Shown in pieces: positions 35,895 to 44,663 of a DNA stretch of 53,835 nt. The number at the start of each line of letters is the position of its first letter. The first letter of the stretch is position 1. The notes under the pieces are model-generated. The model was given only the letters and a program-made list of their open reading frames with translations, did not search any database and was not told the origin of the DNA. This stretch comes from Bradyrhizobium algeriense (lineage in GTDB: Bacteria > Pseudomonadota > Alphaproteobacteria > Rhizobiales > Xanthobacteraceae), in the NCBI RefSeq assembly GCF_003062295.1, contig NZ_PYCN01000034.1, positions 1-53,835 on the forward strand, written 5' to 3'. A program made the translations under genes and the position numbers.

Positions 35895-36149
35895 GCCTGC
35901 CGGGTCATCGCATATGTGTGCCAGTCATTGGTGGAAAGGCTATCGTGCCATCGCCGCGATCGGCAAGTCCATGGTGACGCGGAGCACATCTGCGAATAAG
36001 CGATTGGGATTTCGTGCCGCTCTGCACAATGGGGCCTGAAGACAATCGCATTGGCCGCAGCCCGCGCCTGTTTCGGTTTTCCCGGGCGCATGCGCCGACT
36101 TGTTTAAGGTTTTTGCGCTAGCCTAGCGGTTTGGCCGGGATCGATCGGA

Positions 36150-36428
36150 ATGGAAGAGAAGCGAAAGTATCCGCGAACGGAAATCGACGAGCCTGCCTAT
36201 GTTTCGTCGGGCGGTTCCGTCATGCCCTGCGTGGTGCGGAATATCTCGCGCGAGGGAGCGGCGATCGACGTCGACAACCCGACCTTCGTCCCGCAGCACT
36301 TTCGCCTGGTGATGGCAAAGGACCCATCGATCGTGCACGAGTGCCGGGTCACCTGGATCCAGAAGAATCGTATCGGCCTGACCTTCATGAAGATCGCGGA
36401 TGCGGTCGCGGAACCGCCGCCATCGTAG
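36150..36428 (+). CDS. PilZ-domain protein
   Basis: A 92-residue single PilZ domain: KRKYPRTEIDEPAYV at the N-terminus with the R-x3-R part, and RNISREGAAIDV matching the [DN]xSxxG motif. PilZ domains bind cyclic di-GMP. Many short Bradyrhizobium members act as free adaptors. The gene is convergent with the TTT binding protein, 17 bases apart. Confidence 0.88.
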   Translation: MEEKRKYPRTEIDEPAYVSSGGSVMPCVVRNISREGAAIDVDNPTFVPQHFRLVMAKDPSIVHECRVTWIQKNRIGLTFMKIADAVAEPPPS

Positions 36429-36445
36429 CGGGGGCGCTGAGCGCT

Positions 36446-37414
36446 CTACTCGATCCGTAACTTTGCATCGCGCACCACCTTGCCCCACTTGTCCATCTCC
36501 AGCCTGATACGCGCGCCGAACTGATCCGGCGTATTGGCGACCGGCTTGAAGCCGAGCACCGTGAGGCGTTCCTTGACGTCCGGCTGGGCCACGATTTTGG
36601 CGATCTCGCGATGGAGCAGATCGACGATCTCTTTCGGCGTCCCCGCAGGCGCGACGATGCCCGTGAGCGTGTCGGCGTCCTGATCCTTCACGCCCTGTTC
36701 GGCGAAGGTCGGCACGTCGGGCATCCCGGCGGCACGTTCGGTTGACGCCACGCCCAGCGCGCGCAGTTGTCCGCTCTGCACCGCCGACAGGGCAGGTGGC
36801 AGCGCGGTGAAGGCGATCGGCGTGTGCCCGCCGACCGTTGCCTGGATCGCCGGCCCGGCACCTGTGAAAGGCACGTGCACCAGGTCGAGTTTGAAGGCCA
36901 GCCGGAAGAGCTCGCCGCCCAGATGTGGCGTCGAACCGATACCGGGACCGGCAAAGCCGTACTTGCCGGGGTTGTCCCGAACGAGTTGCACCAACTCCGG
37001 GAGTGTCTTGGCGGGCACTTGGGGGTTGACCACCACGACGTTCGGCGAGACCGCGACCAGCGTTACCGGCACGAAATCCTTGACTGGATCATACGGCACC
37101 TTGGCGTAGAGGCTGGGATTCACCACGAAGCCGGTGCTGATGACCATGATGGTGTAGCCGTCCGGCGTCACGCGCGCGACCTGGCCGGCTGCAATGTTGC
37201 CGCCCGCACCGCCGACGTTCTCGACGAAGAATTGATGGCCGAGATTGTCAGTAAGCTTCTGGGCCACGATGCGGGCAATGGCATCGGTCGGTCCGCCGGC
37301 GGGAAAGCCGACCACGACGCGCACCGGTTTGCTCGGATAGCCTTGCGCCGATGATGCCACGACGCCGGACAGCAGCCACGTCGCCGCCAACACTACGCGC
37401 AAAGCCGCGACCAT
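36446..37414 (-). CDS. tripartite tricarboxylate transporter binding protein (Bug family)
   Basis: A 322-residue periplasmic protein with a signal peptide (residues 1-24). It opens with YPSKPVRVVVGFPAGGPTDA, the usual Bug start, and has the VGGAGGNIAAGQVARVTPDGYT motif. Known members bind small carboxylates. No TctA/TctB membrane genes lie nearby, as is common for orphan Bug proteins. Confidence 0.9.
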   Translation of the reverse strand: MVAALRVVLAATWLLSGVVASSAQGYPSKPVRVVVGFPAGGPTDAIARIVAQKLTDNLGHQFFVENVGGAGGNIAAGQVARVTPDGYTIMVISTGFVVNPSLYAKVPYDPVKDFVPVTLVAVSPNVVVVNPQVPAKTLPELVQLVRDNPGKYGFAGPGIGSTPHLGGELFRLAFKLDLVHVPFTGAGPAIQATVGGHTPIAFTALPPALSAVQSGQLRALGVASTERAAGMPDVPTFAEQGVKDQDADTLTGIVAPAGTPKEIVDLLHREIAKIVAQPDVKERLTVLGFKPVANTPDQFGARIRLEMDKWGKVVRDAKLRIE

Positions 37415-37498
37415 GGCGCTCTCCCCAATATGTTTGTTGGGGCCATCATCGGCGAGCCGGCCTCGCCAGGCAAGGGGGACTGCGACGGCGGGCGGGCG

Positions 37499-38134
37499 CT
37501 ATTTCCTGAGCAGCGGCTTGATGCGCTCTTCCAGCTCCTCGAACGACATCGAGCCCTGCAGCCGCACACCGTTGAGAAAGAAAGTCGGCGTCGACGTGAC
37601 CTTCACTTCCCGATGCGCGTATTGCTGATCGGCGTTCAGCTTGTCGAACTGCGCCTGGTCTTCCTCGCAGGTCTTGACGTCCTGCTCGCTCATGCCGTGC
37701 TGCCCCCCGACATAGATCAGCGTCTCCTTGGTCTGGGCCATCAGGCGGTCCTGCAGCTTGAATAACATCTCGACTGCTTTGAGGTATTTTTCGGAATCGC
37801 CGTGGCCGATGCAGCGCGCCAGTATCGAAGCTGCGGCGGCCTTGATGTCGAGCGGAAATTCCCGGAACACGAAACGTACCTTGCCGGTATCGATATATTT
37901 CGACCGCAACATCGGGAACACATTCTGGCCGAAGGCTGCGCAATGCGGGCAGCTCATCGAGGAATATTCGGTGATGGTGATTGGTGCTTTCTCAGATCCG
38001 ATTGCAATGTCCGGCAGCGACACCGGCTTGGCGACTGCTGCGGCAATCGCGCTTTGTGCGAGGGTGACACCCGGGGCGGCCGTCGATGCAAAAGCGAGGA
38101 GGGCGGCGAAGGCAATGCGACAGCGAACGTTCAA
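37499..38134 (-). CDS. DsbA-like thiol:disulfide protein
   Basis: A 211-residue exported thioredoxin-fold protein of the DsbA/ScsC type. Residues 1-27 are a signal peptide. The active site is SCPHC (residues about 59-63), followed by the all-helical insert and TSTPTFFLNGVRL with the cis-Pro. It would form or isomerise disulfides in the periplasm. The next gene downstream on this strand is the Bug-type gene, after 84 bases. Confidence 0.9.
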   Translation of the reverse strand: MNVRCRIAFAALLAFASTAAPGVTLAQSAIAAAVAKPVSLPDIAIGSEKAPITITEYSSMSCPHCAAFGQNVFPMLRSKYIDTGKVRFVFREFPLDIKAAAASILARCIGHGDSEKYLKAVEMLFKLQDRLMAQTKETLIYVGGQHGMSEQDVKTCEEDQAQFDKLNADQQYAHREVKVTSTPTFFLNGVRLQGSMSFEELEERIKPLLRK

Positions 38135-38315
38135 CGGTTACTCCGAAACGGATTGGTAAAAGGCCAGCGTGCAAGGCTGCGGCCTATCGACCATTCTACC
38201 GGTTTCGCGCGCCAAAGGCCATCTGGCTGCGATCGCAGTTGACCCTGAAGTGATCGCAATCCAATCATAGGCGACAGAAAGAAGGCGGCCCCTGCAAACC
38301 AAACAAGAGAACGTG

Positions 38316-39579
38316 ATGACCCAACACACGGCGCTGTTGAACGAAACGCCGACAGCGGATGCCATGTTGCGCGCAAGGGCGCGGTTGGTGGTTCCAGGCG
38401 GCATGTGGGGCCATCTCAACGCTGCACGGCTCCCGGAAGGCTATCCGCAGTTCTTTGCCTCCGCGGAGGGCTGCCGCGTGCGCGACGTCAATGGCCGCGA
38501 ATATATCGACTTCATGTGCAGTTGGGGGCCGATCGTGCTCGGCCATCGGCATCCCGAGGTTCAGGCGGCGACTGAAGCGCAGGCTGCCAAGGGAGACTGC
38601 TTCAACGGTCCGGGCGAGGTCATGGTGGAACTCGCCGAAGACCTCGTCGCCATGCTGCCGCATGCAGATTGGGCGATGTTTCAGAAGAACGGCGGCGATG
38701 CGACCACCAGCTGCGTGACGATCGCCCGCGCCGGCACCGGACGCCGCAAGGTGCTGGTCGCGCGTGGCAGCTATCACGGCGCGCTGCCATGGTGTTCGCC
38801 AAGTGTTGCCGGGGTAACGGCCGAGGATCGCGCGCATCTCCTGCCCTTCGAGTACAACGATGTGCAGAGCCTGCGGGCGGCCGTCGAAGAGGCGGGCAAG
38901 GATCTCGCTGCGATACTGGTGACGGCTTTCCGCCACGACATGGGACGCGATCTCGAATTGCCGACCAGGGAATTCGCGGCAGCCGCGCGTATGGCATGCG
39001 ACGCGGCCGACGCCGCTTTGATTGTCGATGAAGTGCGGGCCGGCCTGCGCCTCGATGTCAGGGGGAGCTGGGAAGCGCTCGGCGTGCGTCCGGATCTGTG
39101 CGCCTGGAGCAAAGCGATCGCCAACGGCTACGCGCTGGCTGCCGTTACCGGCAACGACCGCTTTCGTGAAGCCGCCACCAAGGTCTTCGTCACCGGGTCG
39201 TTCTGGTGCGGCACGGTGGCGATGGCGGCTGCGCGGGCGACGTTGCGGATCGCGCGCGAAACTGATTTGGCCGGGGCATATCCACGCGATGGGCTTGCGG
39301 TTGCGCGAGGGACTGGCGTCGCTGGCGAACGAACATGGCATCGCGATCCGCCAGAGCGGCCCGCCGCAGATGCCGCTGATGCTGTTCGAGGCTGACCCGG
39401 ATTTGCGCAAGGGCAGGGCGTTCTGCTCGGCTGCGCTACGCCACGGCGCGTTCTTTCATCCCCAGCACAATATGTTCCTGTCCTTGGCGCATCGCCCAGC
39501 CGATATCGACGAGGCGCTGCAAGCGGCCTCGCACGGTTTCAAGGCCGTCTGTGAACTGGAAGCGAGATCCAATCGATAA
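38316..39579 (+). pseudogene. class III aminotransferase (HemL-like), frameshifted
   Basis: A glutamate-1-semialdehyde mutase-like aminotransferase of about 420 residues, read in two frames. The first frame runs from 38316 to about 39276 and holds the PLP region (VDEVRAGLRLD and the Lys in AWSKAIANGY). The second continues from about 39277 to the stop at 39579 (GHIHAMGLRLREGL onward). A run of four G at 39273-39276 should be three for a continuous protein, so one extra base breaks the gene. The rest of both frames is well preserved, so this is a recent mutation or a base-call error. A truncated product ends at 39395. Confidence 0.8.
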
Positions 39580-39741
39580 ATGGTCGGTGTCGACCGGAGC
39601 TGATTTGGGATTTGCGGACAGCAATAAAAATGCCCCGCAAGGCGGTCTGTACGACCAACGATGGCGGGGCAGTCTTGGGAGAAAACGGCGAGATCGCCGA
39701 ATGATGCGGACATCATCGTCGGGCATCATGTAGATCGACAT
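39436..39741 (-). ncRNA. candidate small transcript between FixK box and terminator
   Basis: A minus-strand RNA starting near 39732 and ending near 39625 would be about 105 bases. A TTGA-N6-TCAA box lies upstream and a terminator lies at its end. A reading frame with AGGAG begins at 39741 and stays open past the terminator to 39436, antisense to the aminotransferase, so a protein is unlikely. Alternatively the terminator simply ends the fixK2 region transcript. Confidence 0.3.
39624..39671 (-). terminator. terminator with branched stem
   Basis: TGCCCCGC (39631-39638) pairs with GCGGGGCA (39664-39671); inside lies a GGTC/GACC mini-hairpin. Read on the minus strand it is followed by TTTTTAT. 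It can end transcripts from the 85-residue gene at 39840-40097 or a shorter RNA starting near 39732. Confidence 0.75.
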
Positions 39742-39765
39742 TCCGCTCCTTTGGCTGCGTTCGCA

Positions 39766-39779
39766 TTGAGCTGGATCAA
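39766..39779. promoter_or_regulatory. FixK/FNR box
   Basis: TTGAGCTGGATCAA matches TTGA-N6-TCAA. With the usual centre at -40.5, minus-strand transcription would start near 39732. No gene lies in reach on the plus strand. Confidence 0.55.
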
Positions 39780-39839
39780 ACAGCCGGCCGCCCAGGCGCG
39801 CCAGCCCCCGGGGCTTCGGTTCGCGCCGCGCTCAGTTCA

Positions 39840-40097
39840 TTACGCGATGCGGTTCCATGCGTGCTTACCAGGAGCCGGCGTATAGCACACCGGATGTTCG
39901 AACTCATGATGGCCCGCCAGGTGCGTGACCTCGACGCAATCGGCATTCAGGCGTTCGTTGTCGACCAACCGCTCCGCCAACACCAGCGCCTGGGAGGGGC
40001 CGACCGATTGGACCTCGATCTGGCGTTGCAGGCACTTGAAGCTGTGGCCATCGGAATTGCAGAGATCCTTGTAGAAGGAGACGCGATAATTGTTCAT
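39840..40097 (-). CDS. small hypothetical protein
   Basis: An 85-residue protein with a strong GGAAGGGAG site before the ATG at 40097. It opens with NNYRVSFYKDLCNSDGHSF and contains four cysteines (14, 24, and two near the end) and several histidines (the THLAGHHEFEHP cluster), so it may bind a metal. It follows fixK2 on the same strand after 64 bases. A 19-bp tandem repeat lies just upstream of its ribosome site. No family recognised. Confidence 0.65.
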   Translation of the reverse strand: MNNYRVSFYKDLCNSDGHSFKCLQRQIEVQSVGPSQALVLAERLVDNERLNADCVEVTHLAGHHEFEHPVCYTPAPGKHAWNRIA

Positions 40098-40107
40098 CTT
40101 GCACTCC

Positions 40108-40145
40108 CTTCCTTCCGGCACCTTGTCTTCCTTCCGGCACCTTGT
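40108..40145. repeat. two perfect 19-bp tandem copies
   Basis: CTTCCTTCCGGCACCTTGT is repeated head-to-tail at 40108-40126 and 40127-40145. It lies immediately before the ribosome site of the 85-residue gene and duplicates an AGGAAG-type sequence on the minus strand, so the duplication may affect translation or mRNA folding. Confidence 0.9.
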
Positions 40146-40161
40146 CGGCCAGCTTATACTC

Positions 40162-40866
40162 TCATGCGTCCATGTCTGCCAGCCGCTGGTGGTTGCGCAG
40201 CACGATTTGACGGGCGCTCGAAAATACCAGAACGCCCTGGTCGCTGAGCTGTGAAAGCGCGCGCGAAACGGTTTCCAGCGTCAGGCCGAGGTAGTCGCCG
40301 ATGTCGCGGCGGCACATCGGCAGGGCCATCATGCCGGCCTTGGCGAGCCGACGGTCCATCTCGAGCAGGAAGGTGGCTACCTTTTCCATCGCGGTCTTGC
40401 GGCCCAGAAGCAGCATGTGGTCTTCGGCGTGGCGGAGGACGCTTGCGGTCATGGTCCAGAGGTTATGGGCGACCTGGACATTCGATCCCGCGGCGGCTTC
40501 CAGGCTGCGGCGCTTCACCAGGCGGACGGTAGTATCGGCGATCGCTTCGGCCGTCAGGCGATGGGTCGAACCGGCATCGAGGCCGAACACGTCGCCGGGC
40601 AGATGGAAGGCGCCGATCTGGCGCCGTCCGTCGTTGAGGAGCTTGTAGGTGCGAACGGCGCCGCGGACCACCTGATAGACGTGCTCGGAAGGCTCACCCT
40701 CGCCGTAAATCTCCTCGTCCTTCCGGTAGGAAAACTCGGTGGCAATCAGGCCCGCGCAGGTCGCGATCACGCCGAATTGGTCGACTGCCGGAACACTCTG
40801 GGCGCACGGGGCAGGGAAAACCTTGGCGGCCGGGACTGCCGGGGCAGTGATCGTCTGGGTGAGCAT
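40162..40866 (-). CDS. fixK2: FixK2-type CRP/FNR regulator
   Basis: A 234-residue CRP/FNR-family activator without the FNR iron-sulfur cysteines. The N-terminal cyclic-nucleotide-like barrel is followed by a helix-turn-helix with CRRDIGDYLGLTLETVSRAL; the E-x2-S-R part reads TTGA half-sites. Cys185 sits where the redox-sensitive Cys183 of B. diazoefficiens FixK2 lies. In that species FixJ activates fixK2, and FixK2 then switches on microaerobic genes. Here it is the last regulator of the fixL-fixJ-receiver-fixK2 order, and several nearby genes carry FixK boxes. Confidence 0.9.
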   Translation of the reverse strand: MLTQTITAPAVPAAKVFPAPCAQSVPAVDQFGVIATCAGLIATEFSYRKDEEIYGEGEPSEHVYQVVRGAVRTYKLLNDGRRQIGAFHLPGDVFGLDAGSTHRLTAEAIADTTVRLVKRRSLEAAAGSNVQVAHNLWTMTASVLRHAEDHMLLLGRKTAMEKVATFLLEMDRRLAKAGMMALPMCRRDIGDYLGLTLETVSRALSQLSDQGVLVFSSARQIVLRNHQRLADMDA

Positions 40867-40950
40867 TTGCCATCTCCTCGATGCGGGATGGCTTTGGTGT
40901 ATCTGGCATTTTTGCCGCCCGATATTTGGGGCGATATCCTAAGGGCAGGC

Positions 40951-40966
40951 CCTTACGGGGTTTTAC
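40951..40966. promoter_or_regulatory. possible FixJ-binding site upstream of fixK2
   Basis: On the minus strand GTAAAACCCCGTAAGG (positions 40966 to 40951) shows two GTAA half-elements like those of rhizobial FixJ sites. It lies about 85 bases before the fixK2 start. The match is by eye and from memory. Confidence 0.4.
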
Positions 40967-40988
40967 GGAGGCGAGCCTGTCGGCATTT

Positions 40989-41426
40989 TCAAGGCTGGCC
41001 TGCCGCGCCGGGCGGATCGATCGCGTTCCGAACGCATTCGACGAGGTTGCCCTCAAGGTTGGGCTTCAAAAGCACCTGGTGCACTCCGGCCGAGTTTGCC
41101 TTGGCCGAGATGTTTTCGTCCGGATAGCCCGTGATCAGAATGATCGGGGTCGCGACCTGGAGCCTCCTCAGACGGTGGGCCAGTTCCAGTCCGTCGAGTT
41201 CCGCCATCTTGTAGTCAACGACCAGACAATCCGCGCGGTTTCGGGTGGAAGATGCCAATAGCGCGATGGCGCTGCGGAACGTGCGGACGTCGAATCCTTC
41301 GGTTTCCAGTAGAAATCGCAACGACGTCCGGACATCGTAATCGTCATCGACGACGTAAATCATCGACTTCCCGGGCGGAAGGCTGACGCCGGATTCACCG
41401 CTGGCGCTGGTTCGGGTGTCGGTCAT
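40989..41426 (-). CDS. single-domain response regulator of the fix cluster
   Basis: A 145-residue receiver: acidic pocket in YVVDDDYDV, phosphoacceptor Asp in CLVVDYKMAELDG, Thr/Lys in ILITGYP and LLKPNLE. No output domain. In Bradyrhizobium such a gene sits between fixJ and fixK2. It might buffer FixL phosphate or act as an adaptor. I set the start at 41426 (MTDTRTSA); the frame is open to 41501. A FixK box overlaps the fixJ stop so that its -40.5 start point would fall at this ATG. Confidence 0.85.
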   Translation of the reverse strand: MTDTRTSASGESGVSLPPGKSMIYVVDDDYDVRTSLRFLLETEGFDVRTFRSAIALLASSTRNRADCLVVDYKMAELDGLELAHRLRRLQVATPIILITGYPDENISAKANSAGVHQVLLKPNLEGNLVECVRNAIDPPGAAGQP

Positions 41427-41459
41427 CCCGGCAAAATAGAGGTTTTGCCAGTTCCCGAA

Positions 41460-41473
41460 TTGACATGGCTCAA
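41460..41473. promoter_or_regulatory. FixK box before the receiver gene
   Basis: TTGACATGGCTCAA, a perfect TTGA-N6-TCAA palindrome covering the end of fixJ. Its centre (41466.5) is 40.5 bases from 41426, the likely ATG of the receiver gene. Confidence 0.6.
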
Positions 41474-42087
41474 TCTTCGACGATGCCGGCCCTGATCGCA
41501 AACCGCACCAGCTCGGAAAGGTTGCCGGCCTGCATCTTGGTCATGACATTCGCCCGATAGACCTCCACCGTGCGCGGGCTGATATCGTATTCCCGGGCGA
41601 TGGCCTTGTTCGATTGCCCGGTCACCAGCCCCTGCATCACCTGGCGTTCGCGCTGGGTAAGGCTGGCGACGCGGGCGGCCATATCGGCCGACATCGCCTC
41701 GCTTTTCGAACCGCTTTGGCACTCCGCCAGCGCGGTCTCGATCATGCCGATCAGCCGGTCATCCTCGAACGGCTTTTCGAGAAAATCGAGCGCCCCAAGC
41801 TTCATCGCTTCGACGGCGAGGGGCACGTCACCATGGCCGGTCATGACGATCACGGGGAGCTTTCGCGGGCCCGAATTGAGCCGACGCAGCAGCTCCATGC
41901 CGTCGATGCCCGGCATGCGCACGTCCGTGACCACACAGCCGGCATCCAGGCTCGCAAGCTCGTTGAGGAAAGCTAGCGCGGAATCGAAAAGGCGCACGTT
42001 GAAACCGGCGGAGCCCAGCAGGAAATCCAGTGAATCGCGCATCGCCGGATCGTCGTCGATGACATAGACTTTAGTGCTCTGCGGCAT
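41470..42087 (-). CDS. fixJ: FixJ response regulator
   Basis: A 205-residue two-domain regulator: receiver with phosphoacceptor Asp55 (VVTDVRMPG), the KPFEDD segment with Lys, and a C-terminal LuxR-type helix-turn-helix (LTQRERQVMQGLVTGQSNKAIAR). Phosphorylated by FixL at low oxygen, it activates fixK2. It overlaps the fixL 3' end by 17 bases, so the pair is co-translated. Confidence 0.95.
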   Translation of the reverse strand: MPQSTKVYVIDDDPAMRDSLDFLLGSAGFNVRLFDSALAFLNELASLDAGCVVTDVRMPGIDGMELLRRLNSGPRKLPVIVMTGHGDVPLAVEAMKLGALDFLEKPFEDDRLIGMIETALAECQSGSKSEAMSADMAARVASLTQRERQVMQGLVTGQSNKAIAREYDISPRTVEVYRANVMTKMQAGNLSELVRFAIRAGIVED

Positions 42088-43612
42088 CGGTCATATCCTT
42101 GGCGTGCGCCGCGGGCAGCGTGAAACGGAACGTCGCGCCACCGGACCTGTTGGTTTCGGCCCACATCCGGCCACCGTGGGTTTCGATGATGGTGCGGCTG
42201 ATGGAAAGGCCGACGCCCATGCCGGCCTCCTTTGTCGTGAAAAATGGCTGGAACAGGTGCGCAAGTGCATCGCCTGCAAAGCCGGGCCCGGTGTCGGAAA
42301 CGGCAATTTCGATCATGTCATCTGCGGCTCTGGTGTTTGAGGCAATCAGCTCACGGTGCGTCGAGGCAGCCATCGCTTCCAGCGCATTGCGGAACAGGTT
42401 GACCAGGACCTGCTGAATCTGGACCCTGTCGGCAAGCACCAGGTCCCACGTCGGGTCCAGGTTGAAGCGCAGAAAAACGCCCTGTTCGCGGGCGCCGGTG
42501 AGCCCGAGCGCGCCGGCCTCTTCGATCATTTTTGAAAGACTCTCGACGCGCTTCTCGGACGCCTCGCGGGCGACGAAGTTGCGCAACCGCCTGATGATGT
42601 CGCCGGCGCGGATTGCCTGCTCAGCGGCGCGATCGAGCGCTGCTTCGATCTTCGGCACGTTGGCGTCGGTACTGCCCGCCAGCAGGCGGCGCGATCCCTT
42701 CATGTAATTGCTGATGGCCGACAGCGGCTGGTTGAGTTCGTGGGCGAGCGCGGAAGCCATCTCGCCCATCGCGCTTAGACGCGAGACGTGGACCAGTTCG
42801 GATTGCAGTTCCTGCAGCCGCGCCTGGGTCTGTTGCTGCTCGGTCAGATCGCGGACGAAGCCTGTAAAGAAGGGCTTTCCACCCGAATGCATCTCGCCGA
42901 TGGTCAGATGCATCGGAAACGTGGTGCCGTCCTTGCGCATGCCGGTGACGATGCGGCCGATGCCGATGATGCGCCGTTCGCCGGTCTTGAGATAGCGGGA
43001 GATGTAGCCGTCATGACGGGTGCGATCCGGCTCCGGCATCAGCGCGCTGATATTCCTCCCGATCGCCTCGGCTTCGCTGTAGCCGAACTGGCGCGCGGCG
43101 GCGCTGGAGAAGAACTGCATGATGCCATGCTCGTCGATCACGATCATCGCATCGGGGATCGTATCCAGAATCGAGCGAAAGTGCCGCTCGCGTGTCCTGA
43201 CCGTGTCCTCAAGGAGTTTCTCGCGGTTGATGTCGATCATGATGCCGCTGAGCCGGGCAGGGGCGCCATCGGGGCCATTGATGGTCGTGCCAACCGCACG
43301 CACCCAGTGCCCCTCATCCGACTGCCGGTGCACCCGGTATTGAACGTCGAAATTGCAGCCGGTATCGATCGACTGTTGCACGGCCTTTGTCGTGCGATCG
43401 CGATCCTGCGCATCGAGCAGGGAAAGAAAAAGGTCGTAGTCGACAGGCGCATCCGGTTCGACGCCGAAGAGCTTCCGGGTGGCGGTGGACCAGTTCAACT
43501 TCCGGGTCGACAACTCGAGATCCCAGGCGCCGACGCCCGATCCCTCGGCACCGCCGCGTGCGTTCTGGTCGAGTGGATCTTGATCTCGGAAGAGTCGGTC
43601 GGGGTCGATCAT
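42071..43612 (-). CDS. fixL: FixL haem-based oxygen sensor kinase
   Basis: A 513-residue soluble sensor kinase. Residues 1-140 form a first PAS domain. The second PAS binds haem: proximal His200 in RHDGYISRYL, with Arg206 and Arg220 of the pocket, numbered exactly as in B. diazoefficiens FixL. The kinase core follows, with phosphorylated His291 (LAHELNQPL), an N box (VLVNLFRNALEAM), DTGPGFAGD and GVGLSISR. There are no membrane spans, as in Bradyrhizobium and unlike Sinorhizobium FixL. Oxygen bound to the haem switches the kinase off. The matching residue numbers support the start at 43612. Confidence 0.97.
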   Translation of the reverse strand: MIDPDRLFRDQDPLDQNARGGAEGSGVGAWDLELSTRKLNWSTATRKLFGVEPDAPVDYDLFLSLLDAQDRDRTTKAVQQSIDTGCNFDVQYRVHRQSDEGHWVRAVGTTINGPDGAPARLSGIMIDINREKLLEDTVRTRERHFRSILDTIPDAMIVIDEHGIMQFFSSAAARQFGYSEAEAIGRNISALMPEPDRTRHDGYISRYLKTGERRIIGIGRIVTGMRKDGTTFPMHLTIGEMHSGGKPFFTGFVRDLTEQQQTQARLQELQSELVHVSRLSAMGEMASALAHELNQPLSAISNYMKGSRRLLAGSTDANVPKIEAALDRAAEQAIRAGDIIRRLRNFVAREASEKRVESLSKMIEEAGALGLTGAREQGVFLRFNLDPTWDLVLADRVQIQQVLVNLFRNALEAMAASTHRELIASNTRAADDMIEIAVSDTGPGFAGDALAHLFQPFFTTKEAGMGVGLSISRTIIETHGGRMWAETNRSGGATFRFTLPAAHAKDMTDAAEH

Positions 43613-44033
43613 GCTTCGCTTTGCAGGCTGCTCTTGCGTATCAGATACTGCATTAAATCGAGCGTGTGAAATAGCAGCGAAGCGAAATTAAAAAAGGCGC
43701 GCACCCGATTGATATGAAATGAGATTTTGCTGAATCGCCAATACGGATTCCTGCCGGGTGCTCGATTGCAGATGCCTGGAAGAGCGAAGGTGGATCCTTG
43801 ATCCAGGTCAGCTTCGAAGCGGAGCGGAGCTCTAGGATGCTGCGGTGTGTGGTCAGGGCTCAGACGGCATTTCATCGCGGCCAATGTCGGGGCGGGCGCC
43901 GTGATTGCCGGCGCCTGCGGCCACTCGCGATTGCGCCAATGGGTACCCAGCGGCGTTACGCGCCACTTTGCAACTGAATCGCGCCGCTGCGCGTTCCTGT
44001 CCCGTTAACGATCTACAATGGCGAGGAACCCCC
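43613..44033. other. divergent intergenic region of fixL and the CBS gene
   Basis: No gene is supported in these 420 bases. An imperfect FixK-like element (TTGATCCAGGTCAG, 43798-43811) is visible but lies far from both starts. The promoters of fixL and the CBS gene must be here. Confidence 0.5.
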
Positions 44034-44459
44034 GTGCATAGATTTCTCGAAGCGACCGCCGGGCAATACATGACGCGCGAGGTGAAAACGGTTACGCGCG
44101 ACACCACCATGCGCGAGTTGCACAAGATGTTCGAGGCCGATGACTTCAACTGCTATCCGGTGCGCGAAGGCGATGACATCGTCGGCGTCGTGAGCAATTT
44201 CGATTTCCTGAAATGCTTTGCGTTCAACCCCGGCCGCATGGTTCCTGCCTATGACGATCTGTTGTCGCGGATGGTGGCGGATGTGATGACGCCGGAATTC
44301 ATCTATGTCGATCCCGCAACGAAACTCACCCGCGTCCTGCAACTGATGGTGGACCACCGGATGAAGAGCCTTCCGGTGCTGGACGCCGAACAGCTTCTGG
44401 TCGGGATCATCGCGCGCGAGGACATCATGCGCGCTTTGACCGAGCACGCGCGCGGATAG
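44034..44459 (+). CDS. two-CBS-domain protein
   Basis: A 141-residue protein made of a CBS pair (domain 1 about residues 10-65: MTREVKTVTRDTTMRELHKMF; domain 2 about 80-138: VMTPEFIYVDPATKLTRVLQLM). CBS pairs bind adenine nucleotides and sense energy state. GCGAGGA lies 8 bases before a GTG at 44034; the frame opens earlier at 43905 but that part does not look like protein. It is divergent from fixL. Confidence 0.85.
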   Translation: MHRFLEATAGQYMTREVKTVTRDTTMRELHKMFEADDFNCYPVREGDDIVGVVSNFDFLKCFAFNPGRMVPAYDDLLSRMVADVMTPEFIYVDPATKLTRVLQLMVDHRMKSLPVLDAEQLLVGIIAREDIMRALTEHARG

Positions 44460-44591
44460 ACCGCGTCCGCAGCAGGCGGGCGGCACGCATGTGACGTTCT
44501 CGCGTTCCATGTATCAAGAAATGGCATAACGCCGCGGGCTGGTACGGCGCTACCGACGTCGCCATGTTAGAGAGGGTTCGCTCGGTCTCGA

Positions 44592-44605
44592 TTGACGAGG
44601 ATCAA
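44592..44605 (+). promoter_or_regulatory. FixK box of the alcohol dehydrogenase unit
   Basis: TTGACGAGGATCAA matches TTGA-N6-TCAA. Its centre plus 40.5 gives a start near 44639, about 25 bases before the ATG at 44664. Confidence 0.7.
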
Positions 44606-44663
44606 ACGCGGCTTGGTCGCGCCTGACTAGGCTGCAGATGCTTGCGTGAGGATATCGGACAAG

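Noticed and set aside
36429..36445. Possible frameshifted extension of the PilZ gene
   Set aside because: The PilZ domain is complete at 92 residues and the next gene is convergent and intact.
43798..43811. FixK-like element TTGATCCAGGTCAG
   Set aside because: The right half departs from TCAA and it lies about 190-230 bases from both flanking starts, so I did not call it a site.
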